A stretch of 64,000 bases of DNA from Jiangella ureilytica (GCF_004348545.1 NZ_SMKL01000014.1:42974-106973), one strand, 5' to 3'. Shown: positions 15,611 to 24,044, counted from the stretch's first letter. Notes: a model not told the origin generated them from the sequence alone. Translations and numbers: made by a program.

Positions 15611-17095
15611 GTGCACGCTGATCTCATCGGGCTGGGCGCCATCGTCCTGCTCGCCGGTCTGGTCGCCCGCCTGGGCCGTCGGTACGGCTTTCCCACCGTC
15701 CCCTGCTACATGCTCATCGGCATCGTGTTCGGCCCCGGCACGCCCGGTCCCGTGCTGGTCGAGCATCCCGAGGACCTCACGCTGCTCGCGTCGCTGGGAC
15801 TGGTCCTGCTGCTGTTCCATCTCGGCGTGGAGTTCCCGGCCGAGCAGGTGCTGGGCAGCGGCAAACGGCTGTTCATCGCGGCCGGCGTCTACATCGGTCT
15901 CAACGTCAGCGCGGGGCTCGGGCTCGGCTTCGCGCTGGGATGGGGGACGTCCGAGGCGCTGGTCATCGCGGGAGCGCTGGGCATCTCCTCGTCCGCCATC
16001 GCGACGAAGCTGCTCATCGAGCTGCGACGGCTGACCAACGCCGAGACGCCGATCATCCTCGGCGTCATCGTCATCGAGGACATCTTCCTCGCGTTCTACC
16101 TCGCGCTGCTGGCGCCCGTGCTCAACAACTCCGGCTCGACGCTGGACTTCATCGTCGACCTGCTGATCAGCTTCGGCTTCTTGGTGGCGCTGTTCGCGCT
16201 GGCCCGCTGGGGTGCGCGGGCCGTCGCGATGCTCCTCGACTCCCGCGAGGACGAGCTGCTGGCCATCCTCATGGTCGGGCTGGTGGTGCTGGTGGCCGGC
16301 GTGGCGCTCGAGGTCGGCGTCTCCGAGGCCATCGGCGCGCTGATGATCGGCCTGGTGGTGTCGCGGACGGCGTTGAAGGAGCGGGTCGAGCAGCTGGTAC
16401 TGCCGCTGCGCGACGTGTTCGCGGCGGTGTTCTTCATCTCGTTCGGGCTCACCATCGACATCGGCGACCTGGGTGGTGTGGCGCTGCCGGTGGCCATCGC
16501 CGTCTGCGCGACGCTGGTGACGAACCTGACCGCCGGCGTGTTCACGGCCCGGCTGTTCGGGTTCAACCAGCGCGCGGCCACGAACATCGGCCTGACGGTG
16601 CTGGGCCGCGGCGAGTTCTCGCTGATCCTGGCGACGCTGGCCATCGCGGCCGGCCTGGACCAGCGCATGGGCCCGTTCGTCGCGCTGTACGTGCTGGTGC
16701 TGGCCATCGCGGCGCCGCTGCTGGCGTCGCAGTCGCGGCACTTCGCCCGGTTCGTGCCCGACCGGTTGCTGCGCTCGCGCTGGAAGTACGTGCAGTCCGA
16801 GACCATGAGCACGGCCTGCATCCACCAGGATCAGATGGAGGTCACCGAGACCGGCATCGACGTCTGCCAGCAGTGCGTCGACGACGGCGGCACCTGGGTG
16901 CAGCTGCGACTGTGCATGAAGTGCGGGCTCGTGGCCTGCTGCGACGACTCGCCGGCCCGGCACGCGCGCGCGCACTACGAGGACGAGCACCACCCCGTCA
17001 TCCAGTCGCTGCAGCCTGGTGCGGACTGGCAGTACTGCTACGTCGACGAGATCCTGGTGCGCGAGCCGCTGGGCCAGGCCCGCACCGGGGGCTGA
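15611..17095 (+). CDS. CPA2 cation/proton antiporter fused to a UBP-type zinc finger
   Basis: 494 residues from a GTG. Residues 1-385 are a KefB/CPA2-type antiporter with about 12 helices. Conserved elements include GISSSAIATKLL, IILGVIVIEDIFLAFYL, and LGRGEFSLILATL. The protein probably exchanges K+ or Na+ for protons at the cell membrane. From Met399 the C terminus is a complete UBP zinc finger: CIHQD, CQQCVDDGG, LRLCMKCGLVACCDD, then HARAHYEDEHHPVIQSL. Spacing of the Cys and His residues matches stand-alone actinobacterial UBP-finger proteins, which even begin at the equivalent Met. The usual TrkA-N/TrkA-C regulatory domains are missing, so the finger occupies their place. Confidence 0.9.
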   Translation: MHADLIGLGAIVLLAGLVARLGRRYGFPTVPCYMLIGIVFGPGTPGPVLVEHPEDLTLLASLGLVLLLFHLGVEFPAEQVLGSGKRLFIAAGVYIGLNVSAGLGLGFALGWGTSEALVIAGALGISSSAIATKLLIELRRLTNAETPIILGVIVIEDIFLAFYLALLAPVLNNSGSTLDFIVDLLISFGFLVALFALARWGARAVAMLLDSREDELLAILMVGLVVLVAGVALEVGVSEAIGALMIGLVVSRTALKERVEQLVLPLRDVFAAVFFISFGLTIDIGDLGGVALPVAIAVCATLVTNLTAGVFTARLFGFNQRAATNIGLTVLGRGEFSLILATLAIAAGLDQRMGPFVALYVLVLAIAAPLLASQSRHFARFVPDRLLRSRWKYVQSETMSTACIHQDQMEVTETGIDVCQQCVDDGGTWVQLRLCMKCGLVACCDDSPARHARAHYEDEHHPVIQSLQPGADWQYCYVDEILVREPLGQARTGG

Positions 17096-17096
17096 G

Positions 17097-17621
17097 TCAT
17101 GTCGTGACGTAGATCCACTCGAGGCCGTCGAAGCCGAGCCCGTCGAGGTGCTCGGCCCTGGTCAGCCCGGCCCGGACGGCGACCCGCTGGGAGGCGTGGT
17201 TGTCCGGCCGGATCCGGGCGACCACGGGCACGCCCGGCAGGTGCTTCGCGCTCCAGCCGACGGCAGCTCGCGCGGCCTCGGCGGCGAGGCCGTTCCCCCA
17301 CCAGGCGGGGTCGAACCCGTAGAACAGGTTCGCGACCTGGTCGTCGCGGAACCACATGTACTTGAGGCCGCAGAACCCGACCGGGCGGTGGGACTGGTGC
17401 CGCAGCACCGTCCAGTAGCCGAACCCCTCGACCCGCCAGTGCTCGTCCCAGCTGCGGTACAGGCTCTCGGCGCCGTCGCGGTCGCGCAGCAAGTTGGACG
17501 GGTTGTGCTGGCACGAGCGCGGGTCGCGGTAGACGTGGAAGATCACGTCGACGTCCTCGGGGACCGGGCGCCGCAGCAGCAGCCGGTCGGTCACAAGCGT
17601 GGTGTGCCCGGCATCCGTCAC
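17097..17621 (-). CDS. GNAT acetyltransferase, RimJ-like
   Basis: 174 residues. The start (TLVTDRLLLRRPVPEDVD) and the acetyl-CoA site (WWGNGLAAEAARAAVGW) are typical of the RimJ/RimL branch, followed by ARIRPDNHASQRVAVRAGL. It transfers acetyl to an amine, possibly a protein N terminus or a small molecule. The target is not inferable. It converges on the antiporter gene with 1 base between them. Confidence 0.88.
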   Translation of the reverse strand: MTDAGHTTLVTDRLLLRRPVPEDVDVIFHVYRDPRSCQHNPSNLLRDRDGAESLYRSWDEHWRVEGFGYWTVLRHQSHRPVGFCGLKYMWFRDDQVANLFYGFDPAWWGNGLAAEAARAAVGWSAKHLPGVPVVARIRPDNHASQRVAVRAGLTRAEHLDGLGFDGLEWIYVTT

Positions 17622-17631
17622 GTTCCGGACG

Positions 17632-18276
17632 TTACTCGCCGCCGATGACGATCATGCGAACGGCCAGCACCACGATGACGGCACTGGAGACGAACGCCGT
17701 CGTCAGCCGTCCGCGCGGGCTCGTCACGAACCGCCCGAGCAGCGCTCCCCCGCCGGCCAGTAGCAGTTGCCAGCTGGCCGACGCGGCGAACGCGGCGGCG
17801 ACGAACACCGCCGCCTCGGCGCCGGCGGCGAGCTCGGCGCCGCTGCCGATGACCAGCGCGGCGAAGTACACCACCGTCATCGGGTTGATCGCCGTGATGC
17901 CGAGGAACGTGACGTAGGAACGCAGCGGGGTCTCCCGGCGCGGCTCCGCGGCCGGCCCGACGGTGTCGAGCCCCGGTCCCGCGCGGTGCCGGCGGTAGGC
18001 CGCGACGGCGCCGGCGGCGGCCATGACCAGCAGGACGGCCGCCGAGGAATAGCGCAGCGGCTGCGCGTACGGCTCGATGGCGCCGGCCAGCGCGGCCCCG
18101 CCCAGCACGGCGGCGACGGCGTAGCCGCCGTCGACGGTCGCGATGCCCAGGGCGGCCGCACCGCCCACTCGCAGTGAGGTGCGCGCCGTCAGTGCGACGA
18201 GGTAGGCGCCCACGGCACCGACCGGGATCGCGATGCCATAGCCGGCCAGCAACCCCGCGACGATGGCCGCGCTCAT
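17632..18276 (-). CDS. LysE-family amino-acid exporter
   Basis: 214 residues with about six membrane helices. The N-terminal GYGIAIPVGAVGAYLVALTA and the INPMTVVYFAALV segment are LysE/RhtB signatures. It exports amino acids or related compounds. I set the start at ATG 18276, directly before the first helix; the upstream extension is proline/arginine-rich and overlaps the divergent gene's promoter. It diverges from the PNPOx-like gene. Confidence 0.88.
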   Translation of the reverse strand: MSAAIVAGLLAGYGIAIPVGAVGAYLVALTARTSLRVGGAAALGIATVDGGYAVAAVLGGAALAGAIEPYAQPLRYSSAAVLLVMAAAGAVAAYRRHRAGPGLDTVGPAAEPRRETPLRSYVTFLGITAINPMTVVYFAALVIGSGAELAAGAEAAVFVAAAFAASASWQLLLAGGGALLGRFVTSPRGRLTTAFVSSAVIVVLAVRMIVIGGE

Positions 18277-18383
18277 GGCGTGGGCAGGATCGACCTCGCG
18301 TCCGGGCGCGTCTGCTGCTGCGTCTTCGCCGGGCGGGCGGCGGCGGTCAGCGGGCGGGGTCCGGGAGTCGAGATCATGGAGGG

Positions 18384-19013
18384 ATGATGGCAAACGACGG
18401 CGCCGGGCTCAACGGAGTTTCCGGCCACCCGCTGCGGCTGCTGGCGGACTGGGTGGCCGCGGCGGGGGGCGGGAGCGCCGCCCGCTGCTTCACCTTCACG
18501 ACGGCGTCGCCCGACGGCGCCCCGCACGCGCGGACGGTGCTCGCCACGGCCATCGACGACGCCGCCGTGCGGTTCCACACCTCCCGCCCGTCCGTGAAGA
18601 CGACGGACGTGGTCGCGAACCCGCGGGCCGCGGGCGTGTTCTTCTGGCCTTCGCCGGCCCGGCAGGTGACGCTGCACGGCCGGGCGGCCGTGCTGACGCC
18701 GTCGCCGTCCGAGGCGCGATCCTGGTACGCGGCGCTGTCGCCGCGCCTGCGGGCGCTGGCCTGGACCCACGACGAGGTCGCCGACGCGTCCGGCGGCGTC
18801 GAGGGTGCGCCAGTCGACCCGGCCGTGGTGCGGGCGGTGTTCGAGCGGTACATCGCGGCCGACCCGCCGCAGCCGCCGCCGTCGTGGACCCCCCTCGCGC
18901 TGGTCCCCGACCGCGTCGACGTCTGGTGGATGCCCGAGGGCAGCGGCATCGCCACTCGCGCCCGCTTCATCCGCCACGACGGCGGCTGGTCACACCGCTA
19001 CGTGCTGCCCTGA
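18384..19013 (+). CDS. Pyridoxamine 5'-phosphate oxidase-like flavoprotein
   Basis: 209 residues. FMN-binding fold with the family landmarks PHARTVLATAIDDAAVRFHT, then KTTDVVANPRAAGVFFW and RQVTLHGRAAVL. The C-terminal dimerisation part (DRVDVWWMPEG ... RYVLP) matches PNPOx_C. Canonical PdxH ends RLSP or RLAP; here RYVLP. It may be a true PdxH making pyridoxal phosphate or a related FMN oxidase. Two ATGs are adjacent (18384 and 18387); the second has better spacing to GGAGGG. The 3' end overlaps the opposite PIN-toxin gene by 16 bases. Confidence 0.85.
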   Translation: MMANDGAGLNGVSGHPLRLLADWVAAAGGGSAARCFTFTTASPDGAPHARTVLATAIDDAAVRFHTSRPSVKTTDVVANPRAAGVFFWPSPARQVTLHGRAAVLTPSPSEARSWYAALSPRLRALAWTHDEVADASGGVEGAPVDPAVVRAVFERYIAADPPQPPPSWTPLALVPDRVDVWWMPEGSGIATRARFIRHDGGWSHRYVLP

Positions 19014-19429
19014 CCCACGAACGGATCGAGCACGACGATGCCGGTCTCCTCGAAATCGCGCACGTTCCGGGTGGCCAGCGGCACGTCCTGGCTCGCGCAG
19101 ATGGCCGCGATCTGCGCGTCGGGGACGGAGATGGGCCGCCCGATCGACTCGCGGTGCGCGACGATCCGGGCGTACTCGGCGGCCGCCGCGTCGTCGAACG
19201 GCAGCACGGCGGAGGGTGTGTGCGCCGCGAACGTCTCGCGGATGACCACCTCGAACCGCCGCCGGCGTCGGCCCTCGGGCAGCTTCTCGATGCCGTAGAG
19301 GATCTCGGCCTTCGTCACCGCCGTGATCACCGTCTCGCCGAGGTGGGCACGCCGCCAGGCGACGACGTCGGGGTGTGGCACGGGCGTGAACAGCTCTGAG
19401 AGGACATTGGTGTCGAGGGCGATGATCAC
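18998..19429 (-). CDS. PIN-domain toxin (VapC/FitB type)
   Basis: 143 residues. The acidic metal site of a PIN ribonuclease is complete: Asp6 (IIALDTNVLSE), Glu42 (TKAEILYGIEKLP), Asp104 (VPDAQIAAI) and Asp125 (TRNVRDFEETG). The TKAEILYGI and GRPISVPDAQIAA stretches are closest to FitB. It cleaves RNA when free of antitoxin. The gene overlaps the antitoxin stop as ATGA, the usual arrangement. Confidence 0.92.
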   Translation of the reverse strand: MIIALDTNVLSELFTPVPHPDVVAWRRAHLGETVITAVTKAEILYGIEKLPEGRRRRRFEVVIRETFAAHTPSAVLPFDDAAAAEYARIVAHRESIGRPISVPDAQIAAICASQDVPLATRNVRDFEETGIVVLDPFVGQGST

Positions 19430-19668
19430 TCGAAGGTCACCGGGCGCTGCGTCTCGGTTCGGGCTGGGAGCTCGAGGTCGACTCCGCCCACCGCCGCGGC
19501 CGCGTCGACCAGCGCGTCGACCAAGGACTTCTGCCGCCGCGCGGGCGCCACGGCTTCGATGAGAATCTGCCGGACCTCGGTTTCGAGCGGACGGCCGCGC
19601 TGGGCCGCACGAACCCGGAGACGCTCTTTCACGTCGTCGGGCAGCTCACGTACCAGGATCTGGGCCAT
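19426..19668 (-). CDS. Ribbon-helix-helix antitoxin (FitA/VapB type)
   Basis: 80 residues. The N terminus is the DNA-binding ribbon (AQILVRELPDDVKERLRVRA), followed by AAQRGRPLETEVRQILIEA, the classical FitA-like RHH. The C-terminal tail, rich in Leu, Arg and Pro, would wrap the toxin. It represses its own promoter as a complex with the toxin; a palindrome just upstream (19682-19700) is the likely site. Confidence 0.92.
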   Translation of the reverse strand: MAQILVRELPDDVKERLRVRAAQRGRPLETEVRQILIEAVAPARRQKSLVDALVDAAAAVGGVDLELPARTETQRPVTFE

Positions 19669-19681
19669 GCCGATCACCTCG

Positions 19682-19700
19682 CTGATATCAATGCTATCAG
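19682..19700. promoter_or_regulatory. Palindrome upstream of the toxin-antitoxin pair
   Basis: CTGATATCAATGCTATCAG: 6-base arms CTGATA/TATCAG around a 7-base centre, 14 bases ahead of the antitoxin ATG. It overlaps the azlD stop codon (19697-19699). It is AT-rich against a GC-rich background, as expected for an RHH operator with the promoter. Confidence 0.5.
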
Positions 19701-20023
19701 GGGACGCCGACGAGGCGCAGCAGTGCCGCCGTCGCGGCGGCGGCCAGCACGACCAGGACGAACGGGGCCCGCCGCCACGCGAGCAGCGCCCCGACGGCCA
19801 CGCCGGCGGGCTTGGCGACCCCGGCGAACTCGCGGCCGTCGAGGACGGCGGAGGTCGCGACGAGGGCCGCGAGCAGGACGATCGCCGACACCCCCAGCAG
19901 CTGCTCCACCCGCGGCGAGAGCGTGACCCGGTCGCGCAGCATGGGACCGGCATACCGGAACGCGAACGTCCCGGCGCCCAGCACGAACACGGCCGCCACG
20001 AGCGCCGTCGCCGACATCGTCAC
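19697..20023 (-). CDS. azlD: AzlD-type branched-chain amino-acid exporter subunit
   Basis: 108 residues, four membrane helices (the usual AzlD size). The first helix contains VFVLGAGTFAFRYAGP, typical of AzlD. The GTG at 20023 has GGAGGAGG 7 bases upstream and overlaps the azlC stop as GTGA; an internal ATG at 20017 is less well placed. With AzlC it exports branched-chain or related amino acids. Confidence 0.88.
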   Translation of the reverse strand: MTMSATALVAAVFVLGAGTFAFRYAGPMLRDRVTLSPRVEQLLGVSAIVLLAALVATSAVLDGREFAGVAKPAGVAVGALLAWRRAPFVLVVLAAAATAALLRLVGVP

Positions 20024-20721
20024 GCGGCCACCTCCTCCGACGACGGGTGCGCCGGCCGCGCCAGCGCCACGACGACACCGGCCAGTGCGAGCAGCACCGG
20101 CAGCCCGGCCTGCAGAAACGGCGCCGTCGCCAGTGCGATCGCCACCCCGACGACGCAGGCCAGCGCCGTCGTCCGGTCGCGCAGCGCCGGCAGCACCAGC
20201 GCCAGCAGCACGGCCGGGAAGGCGGCGTCGAGACCGAGCGCCGCCGGATCGCTGACCGCCGACCCTGCCGAGGCGCCCACGACCACGCCGATGTTCCAGC
20301 ACGTGAACAGCGCGACGCCGCACGCCCAGTAGGCCGCCCGCCGGCGCGTCGCGTCGGGCTGGGCCAGCGCGAACGCCACCGTCTCGTCGACCATGACGTG
20401 GCTGCCGACGACACGCCGCCAGCCACGGCCGACGACGTCGCCGACGGTGAAGCCGAATACGACGTGCCGCACGTTCACCAGCAGCCCGGCCAGCACCGCC
20501 GCCACTGGGTTGCCGCCCGACGCGACCAGGCCGACGAACATGAACTGCGCCGCGCCGGCGAACACCACGACCGACAGCAGCATGGGAGCCCACACCGGCA
20601 GCCCCTCGCTCACCGCGATGGCGCCGAAGGACAGGCCGACCACCGCGTCGGCGACACACACGAGCGCGATATCTCGCGTCAGCGCCCGGTCGGCGCGTAG
20701 TGTTCGGTAGATCGAACGCAT
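20020..20721 (-). CDS. azlC: AzlC-type branched-chain amino-acid exporter subunit
   Basis: 233 residues with about five to seven helices. Signatures: DAVVGLSFGAIAVSEGLPVW, FAGAAQFMFVGLVASGGNP, and LLVNVRHVVFGFTVGDVV, the conserved AzlC core. It is the large subunit of the exporter, followed at once by azlD. ATG 20721 was chosen because upstream sequence is AT-rich promoter shared with the divergent XRE-cupin regulator. Confidence 0.92.
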   Translation of the reverse strand: MRSIYRTLRADRALTRDIALVCVADAVVGLSFGAIAVSEGLPVWAPMLLSVVVFAGAAQFMFVGLVASGGNPVAAVLAGLLVNVRHVVFGFTVGDVVGRGWRRVVGSHVMVDETVAFALAQPDATRRRAAYWACGVALFTCWNIGVVVGASAGSAVSDPAALGLDAAFPAVLLALVLPALRDRTTALACVVGVAIALATAPFLQAGLPVLLALAGVVVALARPAHPSSEEVAA

Positions 20722-20747
20722 GACCACTACACTGAACGACGCATGAC

Positions 20748-20765
20748 CGTTCGTCAAGACGAACG
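20748..20765. promoter_or_regulatory. Candidate operator between azlCD and its regulator
   Basis: CGTTCG-TCAAGA-CGAACG, a perfect 6-base-arm inverted repeat between the divergent azlC and XRE-cupin genes, 25 bases before the regulator ATG at 20791. A third half-site-like GAACG occurs at 20734-20738. Probably bound by the adjacent regulator. Confidence 0.4.
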
Positions 20766-20790
20766 ACCGACCGATGGAGCGAACATCGTC

Positions 20791-21348
20791 ATGAGCCAGC
20801 CGAAGGCGCCGCTCGCCGTCATCGCCGCGTCCCTGCAGCGCGAGCGCCGGCGCACAGGGCTCTCGCTCGCGGAGGTCGCCCGCCGCGCCGGCATCGCGAA
20901 GTCGACGCTGTCGCAGCTCGAGTCCGGCGGCGGCAACCCGAGCGTCGAGACACTGTGGGCGCTGAGCGTCGCACTGGACGTGCCGTTCGCCCAGCTCTTC
21001 GAACCGGCCAGGCCGCGCGTGCAGGTGATCCGCAAGGGCGAGGGGCCGGCGGTGGCGTCGGAGCGGTCCGACTACGTCGCCACCGTACTGTCCGCCAGCC
21101 CGCCGAACGCCCGCCGCGACATCTACCTCATCAGCGCCCAGCCGGGCGAGCCGCGCGCGTCCGAGCCGCACATGCCCGGCGTCGTCGAGCACGTGGTGCT
21201 GAGCGCCGGCCGGGCCGAGGTCGGGCTCACCGGCGACCCCGTCGAGCTGGCGCCCGGCGACTACGTCGCGTACCCGGGTGACCTGCCGCATGTGTTCCGC
21301 GCGCTCGAACCGGACACCGTCGCCGTCCTGGTCTCCGAACACGTCTGA
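20791..21348 (+). CDS. XRE-cupin transcriptional regulator
   Basis: 185 residues from ATG 20791; a start at 20743 would put the palindrome inside the gene. N-terminal helix-turn-helix (LSLAEVARRAGIAKSTLSQL then ESGGGNPSVETLWALSVALDV) and C-terminal cupin (EHVVLSAGRAEVGL ... ELAPGDYVAYPGDLPHVFRA) that would bind a small effector. The divergent azlCD pair is the obvious target, so the effector may be a branched-chain amino acid. Confidence 0.9.
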   Translation: MSQPKAPLAVIAASLQRERRRTGLSLAEVARRAGIAKSTLSQLESGGGNPSVETLWALSVALDVPFAQLFEPARPRVQVIRKGEGPAVASERSDYVATVLSASPPNARRDIYLISAQPGEPRASEPHMPGVVEHVVLSAGRAEVGLTGDPVELAPGDYVAYPGDLPHVFRALEPDTVAVLVSEHV

Positions 21349-21438
21349 AGAATTCTTCTCGGGGCTGTCGATCCGGTCGCCGGTCGCGTGTCGAGAGGAT
21401 GTAGACAGCTGTTCCACCGACACCACCGAGGAGTTCTG

Positions 21439-21795
21439 ATGGCTCAGTACGCGATTCTGATCTACGAGCGTGAGGCGGAGGGCGGCCAGGCGCCGGACCT
21501 GCCGCCGGAGATCCTCGAGGCGCACGGCGCGCTGCCCGGCCGCATCCGCGACAGGGGCGGCAAGGAGCTCGGCGGCATCGCGCTGGAGCCCAGCGCGACG
21601 GCCACGACCATCCGCGGCGATCTCGTCACCGACGGCCCGTTCATCGAGACCAAGGAGGCGCTGGCCGGCGTCTTCGTCATCGAGGCACGCGACCTCGACC
21701 ACGCCATCGAGCTGGCCCGCATGACACCGATCGTCAGTGGCGGCGTCGAGGTCCGGCCGCTGCTCGGGCTCGACTTCTCCGGGCTCACGTCCTGA
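21439..21795 (+). CDS. DGPF/YCII-domain protein, ECF42 partner
   Basis: 118 residues. The family signature DGPF is present in TDGPFIETKEALAGVFVIEA. These YCII-related proteins occur beside ECF42 sigma factors; their biochemical role is unsettled. The ATG at 21439 has GAGGAG at 21429-21434. Its stop overlaps the first codon of the sigma-factor gene. Confidence 0.9.
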   Translation: MAQYAILIYEREAEGGQAPDLPPEILEAHGALPGRIRDRGGKELGGIALEPSATATTIRGDLVTDGPFIETKEALAGVFVIEARDLDHAIELARMTPIVSGGVEVRPLLGLDFSGLTS

Positions 21796-23057
21796 CGGTC
21801 GAACAGGCGGTCGCCGACGCGCACCGTCGCGAGTGGGCCTTCGTGCTCGCCGCGACGGTGCGGGTCACGCGCGACCTCGACGCCGCCGAGGAGGCCGTTC
21901 AGGACGCGTACGTCCAGGCGCTCACCCGGTGGCAGCGCGACGGCGTCCCCGCCAAGCCGGGCGCGTGGCTGACGACGGTGGCCCGGCGGACGGCGCTCAA
22001 CGTCATCCGGCGCCAGCGCACCCTGCAGGCCAAGCTCCCGCTGCTGCTCATGGACGCCGACGACCACGGCGCCACGGTCGAGACGGAGGTGGAGACCAGG
22101 ATGATCGCCGACGACGTGGCGCCGATCCCCGACGACCGGCTCCGCCTGATCTTCACCTGCTGCCACCCTGCGCTGGCCCAGGAGGCGCAGGTCGCGCTGA
22201 CGCTGCGGCTGGTCTGCGGTGTCGGCACCCCGGACATCGCGCACGCGTTCCTCGTCGCCGAGCCCACCATGGCCGCCCGCATCACCCGGGCGAAGAAGAA
22301 GATCGCGTCTGCCCGCATCCCGTACGCGGTCCCGGCCGCGAGCGACCTGCCCGTGCGCATCGACGCCGTCCTCACGGTGATTCACCTGCTGTACGCGACC
22401 GGCCACACCGCCCACTCCGGTGAGAACCTCGTCCGCGACGAGCTGACCGGCCGCGCCCTCGACCTCGCCCGCATGCTTCGCCCGCTGCTGCCGTCGGAGC
22501 CCGAGACCGCCGGGCTGCTGGCGCTGCTGCTGGTGCACCAGGCCCGCCGCGCCACCCGCACCGACGCCGACGGCCGGTTGCTGCGACTGGAGGAGCAGGA
22601 CCGGTCGCGGTGGGACCGTTCGCTCATCGCCGAGGCCGACCGGCTGGTCGTGGGCGCGCTGCGGTCCGGGTCGCCCGGCCGGTTCACGCTGCAGGCCGCG
22701 ATCGCCGCGCTGCACGCCCAGGCGCCCAGCTATGCCGAGACCGACTGGCCGCAGATCCTCACCCTGTACGACGAGTTGCTGCGCCGCTGGCCGTCCCCGG
22801 TCGTCGCCCTGAATCGCGCCGTGGCGGTGTCGATGGTCGACGGCCCGGGGCCGGCGCTCGCCGTCGTGACCGCCCTCGAGGACGACGGCCGGCTGGCCGG
22901 CTATCGCTATCTCCCCGCGACGAAGGCCGACCTGCTCTCGCGACTCGGCCGGCACGCCGAGGCGGCGCAGGCGTACCGGGCCGCGCTGGCGCTGAGCGAC
23001 AACGCAGCCGAGCAGGAGTTCCTGCAGGACCGGCTCAGCCGTACGCTGCCGCCATGA
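21792..23057 (+). CDS. ECF42-type RNA polymerase sigma factor with TPR-like extension
   Basis: About 421 residues. Region 2 (LDAAEEAVQDAYVQALTRW) and region 4 (LIFTCCHPALAQEAQVAL ... FLVAEPTMAARITRAKKKI) are clear. The C-terminal half is the helical DUF6596/TPR-like extension that defines ECF42; such factors are controlled through it rather than by an anti-sigma factor. The first ATG/GTG in frame is at 21843, but the 17 codons before it (starting L-T-V-E-Q-A-V-A-D-A-H) match the conserved N terminus of this family. I therefore place the start at the CTG at 21792, which overlaps the DGPF gene stop as CTGA. Initiation at GTG 21843 would cut region 2. Confidence 0.88.
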   Translation: MTVEQAVADAHRREWAFVLAATVRVTRDLDAAEEAVQDAYVQALTRWQRDGVPAKPGAWLTTVARRTALNVIRRQRTLQAKLPLLLMDADDHGATVETEVETRMIADDVAPIPDDRLRLIFTCCHPALAQEAQVALTLRLVCGVGTPDIAHAFLVAEPTMAARITRAKKKIASARIPYAVPAASDLPVRIDAVLTVIHLLYATGHTAHSGENLVRDELTGRALDLARMLRPLLPSEPETAGLLALLLVHQARRATRTDADGRLLRLEEQDRSRWDRSLIAEADRLVVGALRSGSPGRFTLQAAIAALHAQAPSYAETDWPQILTLYDELLRRWPSPVVALNRAVAVSMVDGPGPALAVVTALEDDGRLAGYRYLPATKADLLSRLGRHAEAAQAYRAALALSDNAAEQEFLQDRLSRTLPP

Positions 23058-23177
23058 CCCGCCCCACCGGGCAGGCCCACCCAGGTGATCGTGGACAACG
23101 GCGTGATTGCAGGCGAGATATCCGACGGACGGCGCCGTTGCCACGATCGAGTTCGGGGGGACGGGACGCGCGGCGCT

Positions 23178-23981
23178 CTAGTCCCAGTGCGGCGGGCGGT
23201 CCGCTCCCGGCGGAAGGCGGGTCGCGGCGTCGCCGTTGGCGGCGTTCACCTGCGGCTGGGTGAGATACAGCGTCGTCGACAGGTTCGCGCCGCGCACGTC
23301 GGCGCCGCGGAAGTCTGCCCCGATGACGTCCGCCCGGTCGAGGTCCGCCCCGCGCAGGTCCGCCCCGATCACGTACGCGCCGCCGAGATCGGCCCCGCGC
23401 AGCGAGGCGCCGCGTAGGCGCTTCCCCATGAGGTCGGCCCCACGCAGGTCGCGCGCGGGCGTGCCCGCCCGGGCCAGCCGCGACGCCTCGCGCAGCAGTG
23501 GACCCGCCGCGGACCGCACCTCCCCCACGTCGACCGCGGCGAGCACTGCCGGCGATCCGGCCACCAACGCCGTCACCTGCACGATCTGCTCCGTCAGCGC
23601 CGGCCGGACCGGCGCCGCCGCCTCCAGCCGCTGCGCGAACTCCAGGTGCCACAGCACCTCGTGCAGCGGCCGCAGGACGCCGAACGCGGCGAACATGTCG
23701 TCTCGAACGGCAGGCGACAGCGTCCCGCCGAAGGTCACCTGGACCACCTGCTGTCCCGCGCCGAAGCAGTCGTACACCGTGCAGCCGGGGAAGCCCGACG
23801 AGCGCAAGCGGGAGTGGATGCCGCAGCGGAAGTCGTCGCGCAGGTTGGGGCACGGCTCCCCTGCCGGCTTGTCGAGGGCGAAGTCGGCTGTTCGTGTCAG
23901 CGCCGGGATGACGCAGCACAGACCTGCGCAGCGAGCGCAGTCGGCTCGCAGTTCGACCACGCTCGTAGCATACGAGCGCAC
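23178..23981 (-). CDS. Pentapeptide-repeat protein with Cys-rich N terminus
   Basis: 267 residues from GTG 23981 (GTG 23960 is an alternative and gives a start at VELRADC). The N-terminal 80 residues carry eight Cys, several as CARCAGLCC and later PNLRDDFRC and YDCF, suggesting a metal or iron-sulphur site. A helical middle follows. Residues about 178-243 are pentapeptide repeats (LRGADLMGKRLRGASLRGAD and on), which fold as a right-handed beta-helix. A role in protecting DNA gyrase is known for some repeat proteins but nothing here proves it. A 19-base palindrome (23960-23978) overlaps the start region. Confidence 0.82.
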   Translation of the reverse strand: MRSYATSVVELRADCARCAGLCCVIPALTRTADFALDKPAGEPCPNLRDDFRCGIHSRLRSSGFPGCTVYDCFGAGQQVVQVTFGGTLSPAVRDDMFAAFGVLRPLHEVLWHLEFAQRLEAAAPVRPALTEQIVQVTALVAGSPAVLAAVDVGEVRSAAGPLLREASRLARAGTPARDLRGADLMGKRLRGASLRGADLGGAYVIGADLRGADLDRADVIGADFRGADVRGANLSTTLYLTQPQVNAANGDAATRLPPGADRPPHWD

Positions 23982-24044
23982 GCCGTCGAGGCCGCCCTCG
24001 CCTCCGCGCTGCCGGAGCCGACGCCGTAGGTGACGCAGTGGGTC

